From contig CAJODK010000012.1 in NCBI GenBank assembly GCA_905233245.1, positions 16,359 through 80,358 of the forward strand: a DNA stretch of 64,000 nucleotides. The letters run 5' to 3'. Made by a program: the position numbers and the translations under genes. Below the pieces are notes generated by a model. The model searched no databases and had not been told where the DNA came from. It saw only the letters and a program-made list of their open reading frames with translations. Shown one piece after another: positions 9,131 to 18,976 of this stretch. How positions within the stretch are numbered: position 1 is the stretch's first letter; every line of letters begins with the position of its first letter. This stretch comes from an uncultured Prevotella sp. GTDB taxonomy: Bacteria; Bacteroidota; Bacteroidia; Bacteroidales; Bacteroidaceae.

Positions 9131-9301
9131 TTACTCGAAGTCCCCTTCGAAGTCGTCCTCAAACTCTGCATCCATGGAGAGAGTTCCACCTGGTGTTGGT
9201 GTAGTTGATGGTGTCTCATTCATGCCCATTGATGTACACACCATGTTTGTAAGCTTAATTTCTACAGCCTTAACAGAAGGCTCGATATATTCTTTTTTCA
9301 T
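9131..9301 (-). CDS. Small 56-aa acidic-tail peptide: MKKEYIEPSVKAVEIKLTNMVCTSMGMNETPSTTPTPGGTLSMDAEFEDDFEGDFE (absent from ORF track)
   Basis: Own translation; 42 bp downstream and co-oriented with the 9344-11140 secreted gene; shares MKxxY..P and AEFEDDFE with 53234-53383. Confidence 0.75.
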   Translation of the reverse strand: MKKEYIEPSVKAVEIKLTNMVCTSMGMNETPSTTPTPGGTLSMDAEFEDDFEGDFE

Positions 9302-9343
9302 TTCGTCTCTGAATTTTTAAAGATTAATACTAAGTCTTCTTTT

Positions 9344-11140
9344 TTATTTTACCTGCTGACCAACAACGTTGAAGTTGCCAATGAAGAGCTGACCGTTCTT
9401 GATTACCTTAACTGGAGCCACTGCCTCAGCCTTAGTCTCAGCCACAGCCTCTACTGCTGTAGCATCAGCAAACTCTGCTGGGAGAGCGTCAGTGCCACCT
9501 GCTGCAACCTGAACGTACGCCTTGTGAGCAGGGATACATTTGTAAGTATTATTTGTTACCTTAGTAAAGCCAACGTTATCACCATCCTTAAAGAGTACGT
9601 AGTAGCTATCTGTCTCTTTTTCTATCACATTGCTATCGCTATCTGTGCCAGATATAGAAGAAGTGGCAGTACCAGCCTCGGTAGTCTCAGAGAAGGTATA
9701 TGAACCAGCTGTACCCTGAAGAACAACACCCGTGTTAGCAGGGATGATGCCATCAGTAATCTCCGTCATTGTAACTGCTGTGCCAGCAGCATTCAGTGCT
9801 CCTGTATAAGCCGTCACACCACTAGGTATCTCAACTGCATAAGGCAGAGCAAGTGTTGCATAGCCTGCGCTTCCGATAGACATGGTGTAAGAGTTTTCGT
9901 TGCCATAAACAACCTTGAAGCCATAGATACCCATATCGCTATCACCTGTATTTGAGATATTTACCTTGGTAAGACCTGTTCCTGTAATAGCATAATATAC
10001 AGCATCCAGATAACCGCCCATATTGTAGCCAATCTTCTCAATATCAACATTCTTATTGTAATCAACGCCAGTAGAAACGCCAAAACCACGGAGAGAGTTG
10101 TTACTGTTACTCGTCACATACACGACAATGTTACATGGAGCGTTTACAATAAAGGAGAAATAACGGGTATCATTTCTTGAACCACCTCCAAACTGAAGAC
10201 GTTTGGTGAAAGATATACCATCTACGCTAGCACTTGATTCAGGAAAATTAACTGAACCTACATACACACCATCTTTGGTACTACTTGCTGCCCAGCCGTT
10301 CTCACTGAAATTAAATGTAGAGGTTGTTGCGATGCAGTACTTTGCACTGAATGAAGTTACGTCAGAGTCAGTCATGCCACTCTTTACAGCATAAGCCTTA
10401 ACGGTGCAGTCTGCTGTTATTACAGGTTTGTTGGTAGCGTCATATACGTTACTTGTTGTGCTTGGAGCAGTGCCATCAGTGGTGTAATAGATAGTAGCAC
10501 CATCTGCAGCAGTCATAGTGATAGTGTTCTCACTCTGAGAAATCTCTGGAGCATCCAGAACAGAAGCATCTGCGCGAGTAACGACAATGGTCAGGATGTT
10601 AGTACGAGTAGCACTCTCCAACCCCATCTGACGTCCAAAGAATAAAGAGTCTGCGTCTGCAGTCAGAGTGTACTCTGTTGCTTCTGGGGTGCCTGCAGTT
10701 CTTTTGCCATCAGTAGCAGTCCAATCGGCGAGTTTATTTGGGGATGCAGGGGTTTCTGTATTGAAAGTGTACAGACTAATAACTCCCACCTTAGTTTCAT
10801 CACTGTTATTGATATAACTACTAATAGAAATCTTGTCACCAGTCTTGAAGCCACCTTCAATCTCAAGTTTGAGACAGTTGTTAATGTACTGATTTGGCTC
10901 ATCACCTGCAACAGCCAAACTGTTTGGACACGTGATTGTACCATTAGGTGTGGTACCACCGTTGTTGTACTTCTGACCTTTGTAGTTTTTTTGCACGGTT
11001 CCACGGATTGTAGCAACAACACCCTTAGCTGTGTTGATATTCTCTGTTCCGTCAACATAGGAATAGAGGACAACATCTGTTGCCTTTGCTCCGATGACTA
11101 TCGTCATCAAGAGCGCGAAAATAGATAAAATCTTTTTCAT
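9344..11140 (-). CDS. Secreted protein with chitobiase/beta-hexosaminidase C-terminal-like domain and Prevotella-type C-terminal tail
   Basis: Signal peptide; APEISQSENTITMTAADGATIYYTTDGTAPSTTSNVYDATNKPV; tail AEFADATAVEAVAETKAEA...VIKNGQLFIGNFNVVGQQVK. Confidence 0.75.
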   Translation of the reverse strand: MKKILSIFALLMTIVIGAKATDVVLYSYVDGTENINTAKGVVATIRGTVQKNYKGQKYNNGGTTPNGTITCPNSLAVAGDEPNQYINNCLKLEIEGGFKTGDKISISSYINNSDETKVGVISLYTFNTETPASPNKLADWTATDGKRTAGTPEATEYTLTADADSLFFGRQMGLESATRTNILTIVVTRADASVLDAPEISQSENTITMTAADGATIYYTTDGTAPSTTSNVYDATNKPVITADCTVKAYAVKSGMTDSDVTSFSAKYCIATTSTFNFSENGWAASSTKDGVYVGSVNFPESSASVDGISFTKRLQFGGGSRNDTRYFSFIVNAPCNIVVYVTSNSNNSLRGFGVSTGVDYNKNVDIEKIGYNMGGYLDAVYYAITGTGLTKVNISNTGDSDMGIYGFKVVYGNENSYTMSIGSAGYATLALPYAVEIPSGVTAYTGALNAAGTAVTMTEITDGIIPANTGVVLQGTAGSYTFSETTEAGTATSSISGTDSDSNVIEKETDSYYVLFKDGDNVGFTKVTNNTYKCIPAHKAYVQVAAGGTDALPAEFADATAVEAVAETKAEAVAPVKVIKNGQLFIGNFNVVGQQVK

Positions 11141-11299
11141 TTGTTTAATAATTTAGTTTGTTAAATAAAATGAGTAAATTTGTTTTGTTTAATCTGTTTC
11201 TTTCTGTTTTTTTGTTAATCTGTTTTGTTACATTATTATATAAAGATTATATTTCGCTATTTAGCATCTTTTTTATCTACTCCGTTAATGATTCTATAT

Positions 11300-12055
11300 T
11301 TAATTAGAAAATTTGAAAGAATCGTTTTTGTATATAGGTTGTTCTGTCCGTTCTCCTTTGTGACAAAGACTGTAACACCTATATTCAACACTTAAGATAT
11401 TTTTTTCATCTTTAGTCTTTTTGGCTATTTCGTCAAGCTTCTTTTCTTTTATATTCTGAACAGTTCCTTCATCTGAGGATTCTACTATTTGCAAGAAATA
11501 GCGTTGCGCATTTTCGCCACTTTCTTTTATATTTGTGAGCTTCACAAAGTCTTTTTCATAATCTACTATATCTGGATTCCCTGCCTTAAACTCAATCAAC
11601 GCTACGATTTCCTGATTATCATAGATTACTAAATCTATATTGCCAGACTCGCCATATTTCGTAATGCATGGAACACTAGCATCCAATCCCCATTCATTAC
11701 TGGTGTTTCCTTTGGAGAAAAGGTACTTGTCTTTTGTTGGCGTTTCAACAGAATAGCAAAAACTAGAATCGTTGCATAATTCATTGAATGCCTCCACAAA
11801 GGCAAAGCGAAATTCTTGCTCACTTAAACGTAACTTACCCTTTGCTACAACATTACCTTTTGCATCCTCAATATCTCTGTATCTTGGAACTGTAATCGAT
11901 GTTCGCTCTCCATTATCGAAAGAAAGATTCCCCTTTGCTCTAAAATAAGCACACTGAACCTTCTGAAAAGCTTTTTGGATAAGCCTTTCCATAAGTGCAC
12001 TTATGTCGTTACAACATTCTATCATTTCTTTGCTATGCTTGCGCGCGTATATCAT
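11300..12055 (-). CDS. PD-(D/E)XK nuclease-like hypothetical protein
   Basis: NIDLVIYDNQEIVALIEFKAGNP fits D-(X)n-E-X-K core. Confidence 0.5.
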   Translation of the reverse strand: MIYARKHSKEMIECCNDISALMERLIQKAFQKVQCAYFRAKGNLSFDNGERTSITVPRYRDIEDAKGNVVAKGKLRLSEQEFRFAFVEAFNELCNDSSFCYSVETPTKDKYLFSKGNTSNEWGLDASVPCITKYGESGNIDLVIYDNQEIVALIEFKAGNPDIVDYEKDFVKLTNIKESGENAQRYFLQIVESSDEGTVQNIKEKKLDEIAKKTKDEKNILSVEYRCYSLCHKGERTEQPIYKNDSFKFSN

Positions 12056-12230
12056 ATGTATCTTGTCGCCTCACATTGCTGCTTGGCTGGTTGAACTTCT
12101 CTAAAAGCTCTCCCGACTCTCACGAGCAAGGAGAGTAATCAACTTTATTAACTAATTAATTTATTAACATGCCCCCCATGAAAGGGGAGGCTTATGAAAA
12201 AATTATCTCACCCTCGCGGGCTTTAGGACT

Positions 12231-12265
12231 CACCCCCGGCCCCTCTCTATGAACGAGGGGAGAGG
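12231..12265. repeat. GC-rich palindromic element, intergenic copy
   Basis: cacccccggcccctctctatgaacgaggggagagg; compare copies in gltB. Confidence 0.6.
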
Positions 12266-12853
12266 ATAGTTTCTTTCTTCCAGTATGTCAAAATGGTGAT
12301 TACGTAAGTGCACAAAAAAAGCGCAGGTTCTCACCATACGCATCTCAGGTCTAGCACAACCTACTATCTCTATGGTTTACACCTACGCTAGAAGCGCGGT
12401 GCTCTCATCGAGATAGTTATAGGCAAGTCGTCAGAAGACAACTGTCCTACGATTTGCCCGTTATTTTCGCTCTTTCGAGGTGCTAGTTCGAGATGCGATT
12501 TGAGCAATCTAATATGTATGCAAATTGGCTCTTTCGTGCCCGCGCATGGGCATATTACGCCAATATACAGTGGCAAAGTTACAACATTTCTTCGAAATGT
12601 GCAAGAAAAATAAGGAAAAATTGCCACAATTTTTCCACGATACGTGAGCAGAGCTCACTACGATACGCACCAGAGGCACCGCTCCAGCTCTGTGAGCCTA
12701 CGATAACGGAAAGCACGCGCACGCGTACACGCGCGAGAATTTTGAAGAAAAAACCTACACTCCTCCACTCATATGCGGGAAGGCGCATGAATACTGGGCT
12801 GAGCGGGTGGTGGAGGATAGTGGAGAGTGGAAGTTTTTCTCCATTTACGGTTG

Positions 12854-12922
12854 CTTAGCGCCCATCTGCGGGTACTTAGCGCCCACGTGTGGGTGCTATG
12901 CTTCCACAGATAGGGGCATAGC
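12854..12922. repeat. Degenerate tandem 21-bp hairpin units (cttagcgcccatctgcgggta / cttagcgcccacgtgtgggtg / ctatgcttccacagatagggg)
   Basis: Direct reading. Confidence 0.6.
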
Positions 12923-12971
12923 GGCTACAATACGGAACAGGGGAGAATAGCTAAGCAAGGGCAGTAGGGCT

Positions 12972-13724
12972 TTAAGAAGCCCCTTCTTCGTAATTCTCCA
13001 TATATAGGTGTTCACCGTCAAAGACAGCGTAGGTGAACTGCGTAATCCAGTCTCCCAGAATCATCAGGCGTGACTGGTGGGAGAGCATCAGGTCCAATTC
13101 TATATGACGATGACCGAAGAGGAAGTAGTCGATGTCGGGGTGCTCCTTCAGGTATTCCTTGGCGAATAGCACGAGGTACTCTTTGTCCTCGCCCATATAT
13201 GGCGGCTCCTTACCGTCCTTGCGCTTGAGGCGTGAGTGCTTGGCCCACGTCAGACCAAACTTAATACCAAGGTCGGGGTGCACGAGGTCAAACATACGCT
13301 GACAGAAGCGATTGCGGAAGATGGAACGGATGAAGCGGAACTTATGGTCGGGGTCACCGAGTCCGTCACCATGGGCTAGGTAGAATGTCTTGCCCTGCAG
13401 TTCGAGTGTGACGGGTTTCTTATGGAGAATGACGCCACACTCCTCCTCCAGGTAGTGGTATGCCCAGATATCGTGATTGCCGATGAAATAATGCACCTCA
13501 ACGCCCATGTCGGTGAGTTCACTGATTTTGCCCAGGAAACGGGTGTATCCCTTGGGCACTACCTGGCGGTATTCGTACCAGAAGTCGAACATATCGCCGA
13601 GCAGGAACACGGCTTCTGCCTTGTCCTTAATCTCGTCGAGGAAATGTACCAGTCGGCGTTCCTGCATCCTCCTGTGAGGTATGGCTAAGGAACCGAGGTG
13701 AGCGTCGCTTAAAAAATAAACCAT
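12972..13724 (-). CDS. lpxH: UDP-2,3-diacylglucosamine diphosphatase
   Basis: MVYFLSDAHLGS, LLGDMFDFWYEYR, FIGNHD, LAHGDGLG, FGHRHIE metallophosphatase motifs. Confidence 0.85.
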   Translation of the reverse strand: MVYFLSDAHLGSLAIPHRRMQERRLVHFLDEIKDKAEAVFLLGDMFDFWYEYRQVVPKGYTRFLGKISELTDMGVEVHYFIGNHDIWAYHYLEEECGVILHKKPVTLELQGKTFYLAHGDGLGDPDHKFRFIRSIFRNRFCQRMFDLVHPDLGIKFGLTWAKHSRLKRKDGKEPPYMGEDKEYLVLFAKEYLKEHPDIDYFLFGHRHIELDLMLSHQSRLMILGDWITQFTYAVFDGEHLYMENYEEGAS

Positions 13725-13736
13725 AGGGTCACTCCT

Positions 13737-14057
13737 TTATTCAAATCCTAACTCTATACGTGCTTCTTCTGTCATCATACTCTTGTCCCATTCCGGTTCG
13801 AAGACCATGTTGACAGTGGCAGAGGTGACGCCCTTGACGGCTGACACCTTGGAGCGCACATCCTCAATGATATAGTCGGCAGCGGGACATGACGGTGCCG
13901 TGAAGGTCATATCGATGTCGAGAGCTCCGTCATCGGCGAGGTCTATCTTGTAGATAAGGCCAAGGTCATAGATATTGACTGGTATCTCGGGGTCGAAGAC
14001 TGTCTTGAGGACTTCTATGATACGCTGTTCTGTTTCGTTTTTTTCTTGTATATTCAT
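13737..14057 (-). CDS. MIP18/DUF59-family Fe-S cluster assembly protein
   Basis: VLKTVFDPEIPVNIYDLGLIYKI...MTFTAPSCPAADYI. Confidence 0.88.
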   Translation of the reverse strand: MNIQEKNETEQRIIEVLKTVFDPEIPVNIYDLGLIYKIDLADDGALDIDMTFTAPSCPAADYIIEDVRSKVSAVKGVTSATVNMVFEPEWDKSMMTEEARIELGFE

Positions 14058-14734
14058 ATCTTATTATTGTCTCTGAACGAGTAATACTGGCCATCGGTGA
14101 TGATGACATGGTCGAGGAAATGGATGCGCATGGTGCGACATGCCTCGCTGATTTTCTTTGTCAGCATCTCGTCGTCACGGCTGGGGCTGAGGTTTCCGCT
14201 GGGGTGATTGTGGGCGAGAGCGATGACGGTGGCATTGTTGAGCAGGGCTTCCTTCATGACGAGGCGCACATCAACGGCGGTCTCGGTGATGCCTCCGTGA
14301 GAGAGGCGCAGGGTCTTTATCTCCTTGTAACCCTGATTCATCAGTATGAGGTAGGACTCTTCCACGTCCAGGTCCCTCATGCGGGGCCATAGGTGGGTGT
14401 ATATGTCTCGTGAATTGACAAACTTGCGACGCTCCGGCATCTCCGTTCCCTCGCGACGCTTACCCAGTTCACAGGCTGCGAGTATGGTGATGGCCTTTGC
14501 CTCTCCTATGCCATTGTAGCCCATGAGTTGAGGGAGGGACATCTTGCTGAGCTGAGCGAGATTGTTGTCGCAGTCGCTGAGTACATGTTTCATCAGATCC
14601 ACAGCGCTCTCCTCCTGATTGCCCGAGCCGATGAGTATGGCGAGGAGTTCGGCATTAGACAGTGCCTCTGCTCCGAGCCTCATGAGTTTTTCACGTGGTC
14701 GGTCTGCTTCATCCCATTTCTTTATCCCCTCCAT
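14054..14734 (-). CDS. radC: DNA repair protein RadC (JAB/MPN domain)
   Basis: REKLMRLGAEALSNAELLAILIGSG; ALAHNHPSGNLSPSRDD. Confidence 0.93.
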   Translation of the reverse strand: MEGIKKWDEADRPREKLMRLGAEALSNAELLAILIGSGNQEESAVDLMKHVLSDCDNNLAQLSKMSLPQLMGYNGIGEAKAITILAACELGKRREGTEMPERRKFVNSRDIYTHLWPRMRDLDVEESYLILMNQGYKEIKTLRLSHGGITETAVDVRLVMKEALLNNATVIALAHNHPSGNLSPSRDDEMLTKKISEACRTMRIHFLDHVIITDGQYYSFRDNNKI

Positions 14735-14737
14735 TCC

Positions 14738-15772
14738 TTACTTATAAAAAGTTTTCTCAAACGCCTGGAATTCATCCTGCCCCCTTACGCAGCGCTTCCA
14801 CCATGCCTCAAGGAATCCCAGACCGTACCCCATGAGTTGGGTGAAGGCAGCGGGGATGCTCAGCAGTCCTATCTTCAGCGAGCGGTTCTGTATCGTGGAA
14901 TCGACGCAGATGATGAGCGAATAGAGCAGGATAGGCAACCAAGGAAGGGCGCAGAGCCAGTACCAGCGGTGCACGTCGTCATAGTACATCAGGGCACGAC
15001 CTACTGCTGAGGTCACTACGAGGGCTATCACACCTACGGTGAATACCATCGGCAGCATGTGAACCAGTTTCATGGTGCCTGGATGACGCTTCTCGAGGTT
15101 GATGCGCGCTATACCGCTGTTATATACCTGACGGAAGAATTTCTTCAGGTCCGTACGACGCTTGTGCCACACCCACGCCTCCGGGAAGAGGCGACACTCG
15201 TATCCTGCCTCCACAATGCGGTATGAGAAATCGATATCCTCACCGAAGCGCATCCTGGAGAATCCGCCCAGTTGCTCATATACCTCACGACGGATGCCCA
15301 TATTGTAGGAGCGTGGATAGAACTTATCGAGTTTCTTCTTTCCGCCGCGTATGCCTCCCGTAGTAAAGAAACTTGTCATGGAGTAGCTGATAGCCCTCTG
15401 CACGGGGGTAAAGGACGGATGTGAGGCATCGGCACCACCGAAGGCGTCACAGGGAGCGAGGGTCAGTTCCTCATCGACGGCGGCGAGGTAACCGTCAGGG
15501 AGCACCACGTCGCTGTCGAGGATGATGAGGTAGTCACCCTTGGCACGCTCCGCACCGTAGTTGCGGCTCTGCCCTGGCCCGCTATTCTCCTTGCAGTAAT
15601 AGCTCAGGCTGAGGCGGTCTGCGTACTTGTCGCACACCTCCTTGCAAGGCACACTGGAACCATCCTCCACGATGATGACCTCAAAGTCAGTAAAAGCCTG
15701 ACGGGTGAGACTGCCGAGCAGTTCATCTACCTCATCAGGCCTATTGTATACTGGTACTATTATGCTAAACAT
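14738..15772 (-). CDS. Family 2 glycosyltransferase, membrane-associated
   Basis: FSIIVPVYNRPDEVDELLGSLTRQ, ILDSDVVLPDGY, C-terminal TM segments. Confidence 0.88.
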   Translation of the reverse strand: MFSIIVPVYNRPDEVDELLGSLTRQAFTDFEVIIVEDGSSVPCKEVCDKYADRLSLSYYCKENSGPGQSRNYGAERAKGDYLIILDSDVVLPDGYLAAVDEELTLAPCDAFGGADASHPSFTPVQRAISYSMTSFFTTGGIRGGKKKLDKFYPRSYNMGIRREVYEQLGGFSRMRFGEDIDFSYRIVEAGYECRLFPEAWVWHKRRTDLKKFFRQVYNSGIARINLEKRHPGTMKLVHMLPMVFTVGVIALVVTSAVGRALMYYDDVHRWYWLCALPWLPILLYSLIICVDSTIQNRSLKIGLLSIPAAFTQLMGYGLGFLEAWWKRCVRGQDEFQAFEKTFYK

Positions 15773-15784
15773 GGGGAGAGGGGC

Positions 15785-16351
15785 TTACTCCTTCACACGC
15801 TGCAGATAAGAGCCGTCACGGGTATCCACCTGTACGAGCTCACCCTCCTCAATGAAGAGAGGCACGCGAATCTCCACACCTGTCTCCAGTGTAGCAGGCT
15901 TGAGAGTATTGGTAGCGGTGTCGCCCTTGATGCCTGGCTCTGAGTGGGTCACACGGAGCACGGTCTTCAGAGGCATCTCTGCATAGAGCACTGTATCGGT
16001 ATCAGCATCGCTGACTACCTCTACTATGTCTGACTCCTTCATGTACTCCACACCAGTAACGAGCTCTGCTGGGATAGGAGTCTGGTCGTAGGTCTCCTGA
16101 TTCATGAAGATATAGTCCTCACCCTCCTTGTAGAGGTACTGGTAAGGACGACGGGTGATCTGAACCTCCTCGAGCTTCTCACCGATGTTGAAACGACGCT
16201 CCAGAACACGACCGTCGGTCACGTTCTTCAGCTTGATAATCATGATGGTGTTACCCTTACCTGGCTTGCGGTGCTGGAAATCGATGCAAACCCAAATGCC
16301 ACCGTCCATACGTACGGCAACGCCTTTCTTAATGTCTTGTGAATTAATCAT
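15785..16351 (-). CDS. efp: Elongation factor P
   Basis: KPGKGNTIMIIKLKNVTDGRVLERRF; LRVTHSEPGIKGDTATNTLKPATLETG. Confidence 0.96.
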   Translation of the reverse strand: MINSQDIKKGVAVRMDGGIWVCIDFQHRKPGKGNTIMIIKLKNVTDGRVLERRFNIGEKLEEVQITRRPYQYLYKEGEDYIFMNQETYDQTPIPAELVTGVEYMKESDIVEVVSDADTDTVLYAEMPLKTVLRVTHSEPGIKGDTATNTLKPATLETGVEIRVPLFIEEGELVQVDTRDGSYLQRVKE

Positions 16352-16581
16352 TTTTATTTACTATTTGACAATTTACGATTTACAATTATCTATTCAAAGG
16401 TGCAAAGTTACGAAAAAAAGTTGAAAGATGACAAGGTGACGCTCGAAAGTCCCCCGTACTATAGTTAATAAATACTAAAAAAACTTCATCTTTCAACTTT
16501 CAACCTTCAACTTTCAACTAAAATTAGTACCTTTGCACCTCGAATTGCGCAAAATAACAAAATAAGATATCTTAGAAGACA

Positions 16582-16737
16582 ATGAAAAGAACATTCCAGC
16601 CACACAATCGTCGCCGCGTTAATAAGCATGGTTTCCGTGCACGTATGGCAACAAAGAACGGTCGTCGCGTGCTCGCCAGCCGCCGTGCACACGGTCGCAA
16701 GAAGCTCACAGTAAGCAGCGAGAACCACGGAAAGTAA
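16582..16737 (+). CDS. rpmH: 50S ribosomal protein L34 (51 aa; absent from ORF track)
   Basis: [51 protein letters not shown]. Confidence 0.98.
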   Translation: MKRTFQPHNRRRVNKHGFRARMATKNGRRVLASRRAHGRKKLTVSSENHGK

Positions 16738-16758
16738 TACCGCGACCGCAACAAAAGG

Positions 16759-16795
16759 CAATCTGTCATTTCTTAACTCAAGGAATGGCAGATTG
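16759..16795 (+). terminator. Hairpin terminator after rpmH
   Basis: caatctgtcatt...aatggcagattg then T-rich. Confidence 0.65.
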
Positions 16796-16876
16796 TTCTT
16801 TTACTGGCGCACCTATTTATAATTATTCTTAATTCTTGTAACATATTTGAACTTTTATTAGTACCTTTGCACTATC

Positions 16877-17314
16877 ATGATACAGGTAAAAGTAATAAAT
16901 AAAGGTAAGCAACCGCTGCCTAAGTATGCTACGCCACAGAGTGCGGGCATGGATCTCAGAGCTAATACTGAGGAGGCTTTCACACTACAGCCACTGGAGA
17001 GGCGACTGGTTCCCACAGGACTCTTTATCGCACTTCCAGAAGGCTATGAGGCACAGGTGCGCCCACGCAGCGGACTGGCTCTCAAGCACGGACTGACAGT
17101 ACTCAATACCCCTGGCACCATAGACGCCGACTACCGTGGTGAGATAGGCGTGGTGCTGGTAAATCTCTCCAATGAACCCTTCACCGTAGAGCCTGGCGAG
17201 CGCATAGCACAGATGGTCATTGCCAAGCATGAGCAGGCCGACTTCATCCTCGTAGAAGAACTCGACGAGACTGAGCGTGGTGCAGGGGGATATGGACACA
17301 CGGGAACGCACTGA
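16877..17314 (+). CDS. dut: dUTP diphosphatase
   Basis: [50 protein letters not shown]. Confidence 0.97.
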   Translation: MIQVKVINKGKQPLPKYATPQSAGMDLRANTEEAFTLQPLERRLVPTGLFIALPEGYEAQVRPRSGLALKHGLTVLNTPGTIDADYRGEIGVVLVNLSNEPFTVEPGERIAQMVIAKHEQADFILVEELDETERGAGGYGHTGTH

Positions 17315-17338
17315 TGGGAGATTATATACCATCTATTT

Positions 17339-18976
17339 ATGAAGGATAATCTACGTCATATATTACTCCGAACGCTTCTTGTAATGACCCCCCTCCTTTG
17401 GGAGGGGTTGGGGGTAGGGTCGCTTGGTGCTACTGTCAATCGCTACCAATACTTCTACTACGAGGCGGTGAGACAGCAGAATATGGGCAACTATGCAGCT
17501 GCCTTCGAACTCTTCCGTCACTGCTACGAACTCAATCCCGACGCTTCGGAGACCAACTACGCACTGGGCACGTTCTATATGGCTATGCAACAGGACTCGG
17601 TGGGAGTGGCATACCTGAAGCGCGCCACCATGCTGGAGCCGGAGAATAGCGAGTTTGGCGAGAAACTGGCACAGACGTACCTCTACCAGAATAAGATAAC
17701 GGAGGCTGCAAAGGTCTATGAGCAACTCGTCAAGCAGCAACCCGACCACACGGAGTATCTGGAGATTCTCCTGCGCATATACCAGCAGGAGCACGACTAC
17801 CCCAATATGCTCGCTACCCTCAACCGTATGGAGGTGCAGGAGGGCGCATCCGAGGAAATCACCCTGGAGAAGATGCGCGTGCACTCCATGATGGACGACA
17901 ACGAAGGGGCGTACCGCGAACTGAAGAGCCTCATCGACGCACACCCCTTTGACCACAACCTGAAACTGATGCTGGGCAACTGGTACCTCAACGTAGGCAG
18001 GAAAGCAGAGGCTCTGCGCACCTTTAATGAGATACTCGCTGAGGAGCCCGATAATGCACAGGCACAGATGTCACTGATGGACTACTACCGCAGCGAGTCG
18101 CTCAGCGGAGAGGCCGACAGCGTGCTCTACACCATGCTGGTAAATCCGCGCACCGACCCCAGCACCCGAGTGGAACTCATCCGTTCGTGGGTGAAGGACA
18201 GCGAGGAGAAGGGCGGCGACTCACTGCGCGTCATGCAGGTCTTTGACAAGGTGCTCGCACTGCCTCAGAAGACCTCCGAGGTGGCGGAGATGCGCGCTGC
18301 CTATATGGAACTCAAAGGCGCCGCAAACGCTGACATCATACCAGCCTGGCGGCGAGTGCTGGAGATAACACCCGACAACACCCCTGCCCGACTGCACCTC
18401 ATACAGCAGATGTGGCGCGACAGCATCGACGAGCGCGTCATCGAGGAGTGTCGCATCGCTACGGAGTATATACCCGACGAACCCATGCTGTACTACTACT
18501 ACGGTCTGGCGCAGTTTATCAACGAGCACAACCGCGACGCCATCACCACCCTCAAGCGCGGTGCAGGGTGTATCACGCGAGAGACCAACAAGGACATCGC
18601 CGGCGACATCTACGCCCTGCTGGGCGATATATACCAGAAGGAAGGCAAGATAAAGGACGCATACCAGGCCTATGACAGTTGCCTGGTGTATAAGCCCGAC
18701 CACGTCTCCTGCCTCAACAACTACGCATACTTCCTCTCCGAAGAGGGCAAAGACCTGAAGAAAGCGGAGAAAATGAGCTACCGTGCCATCTCCGCCGAGG
18801 CCAACAATCCCACCTACCTCGACACCTACGCATGGATACTCTACAAGCAGAAGCGCTACGACGACGCCAAGGCATACATCGACATGGCGATGGAATACCT
18901 CAAGGAGGGCGATGACCCCGACGGCGAGATACAGAAACACGCAGAAAAAATAAACAAGAAACTCAAGAAGAAATGA
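17339..18976 (+). CDS. TPR-repeat protein
   Basis: Multiple TPR helices (NYAAAFELFRHCYELNPDASETNYALGTFYMA...). Confidence 0.85.
   Translation: MKDNLRHILLRTLLVMTPLLWEGLGVGSLGATVNRYQYFYYEAVRQQNMGNYAAAFELFRHCYELNPDASETNYALGTFYMAMQQDSVGVAYLKRATMLEPENSEFGEKLAQTYLYQNKITEAAKVYEQLVKQQPDHTEYLEILLRIYQQEHDYPNMLATLNRMEVQEGASEEITLEKMRVHSMMDDNEGAYRELKSLIDAHPFDHNLKLMLGNWYLNVGRKAEALRTFNEILAEEPDNAQAQMSLMDYYRSESLSGEADSVLYTMLVNPRTDPSTRVELIRSWVKDSEEKGGDSLRVMQVFDKVLALPQKTSEVAEMRAAYMELKGAANADIIPAWRRVLEITPDNTPARLHLIQQMWRDSIDERVIEECRIATEYIPDEPMLYYYYGLAQFINEHNRDAITTLKRGAGCITRETNKDIAGDIYALLGDIYQKEGKIKDAYQAYDSCLVYKPDHVSCLNNYAYFLSEEGKDLKKAEKMSYRAISAEANNPTYLDTYAWILYKQKRYDDAKAYIDMAMEYLKEGDDPDGEIQKHAEKINKKLKKK

Noticed and set aside
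9344-9500. PAEFADATAVEAV (9344 gene) and DAEFDDATAVESI (63355 gene) as members of the AEFEDDFE tail family
   Set aside because: More likely part of the common Prevotella C-terminal ...DDAT.VE.. linker before the export tail; similarity to AEFEDDFE may be coincidental
12388-12858. ORFs in the 12.4-12.9 kb intergenic region as real proteins
   Set aside because: Low-complexity, overlapping both strands, no signal peptide or domain motif
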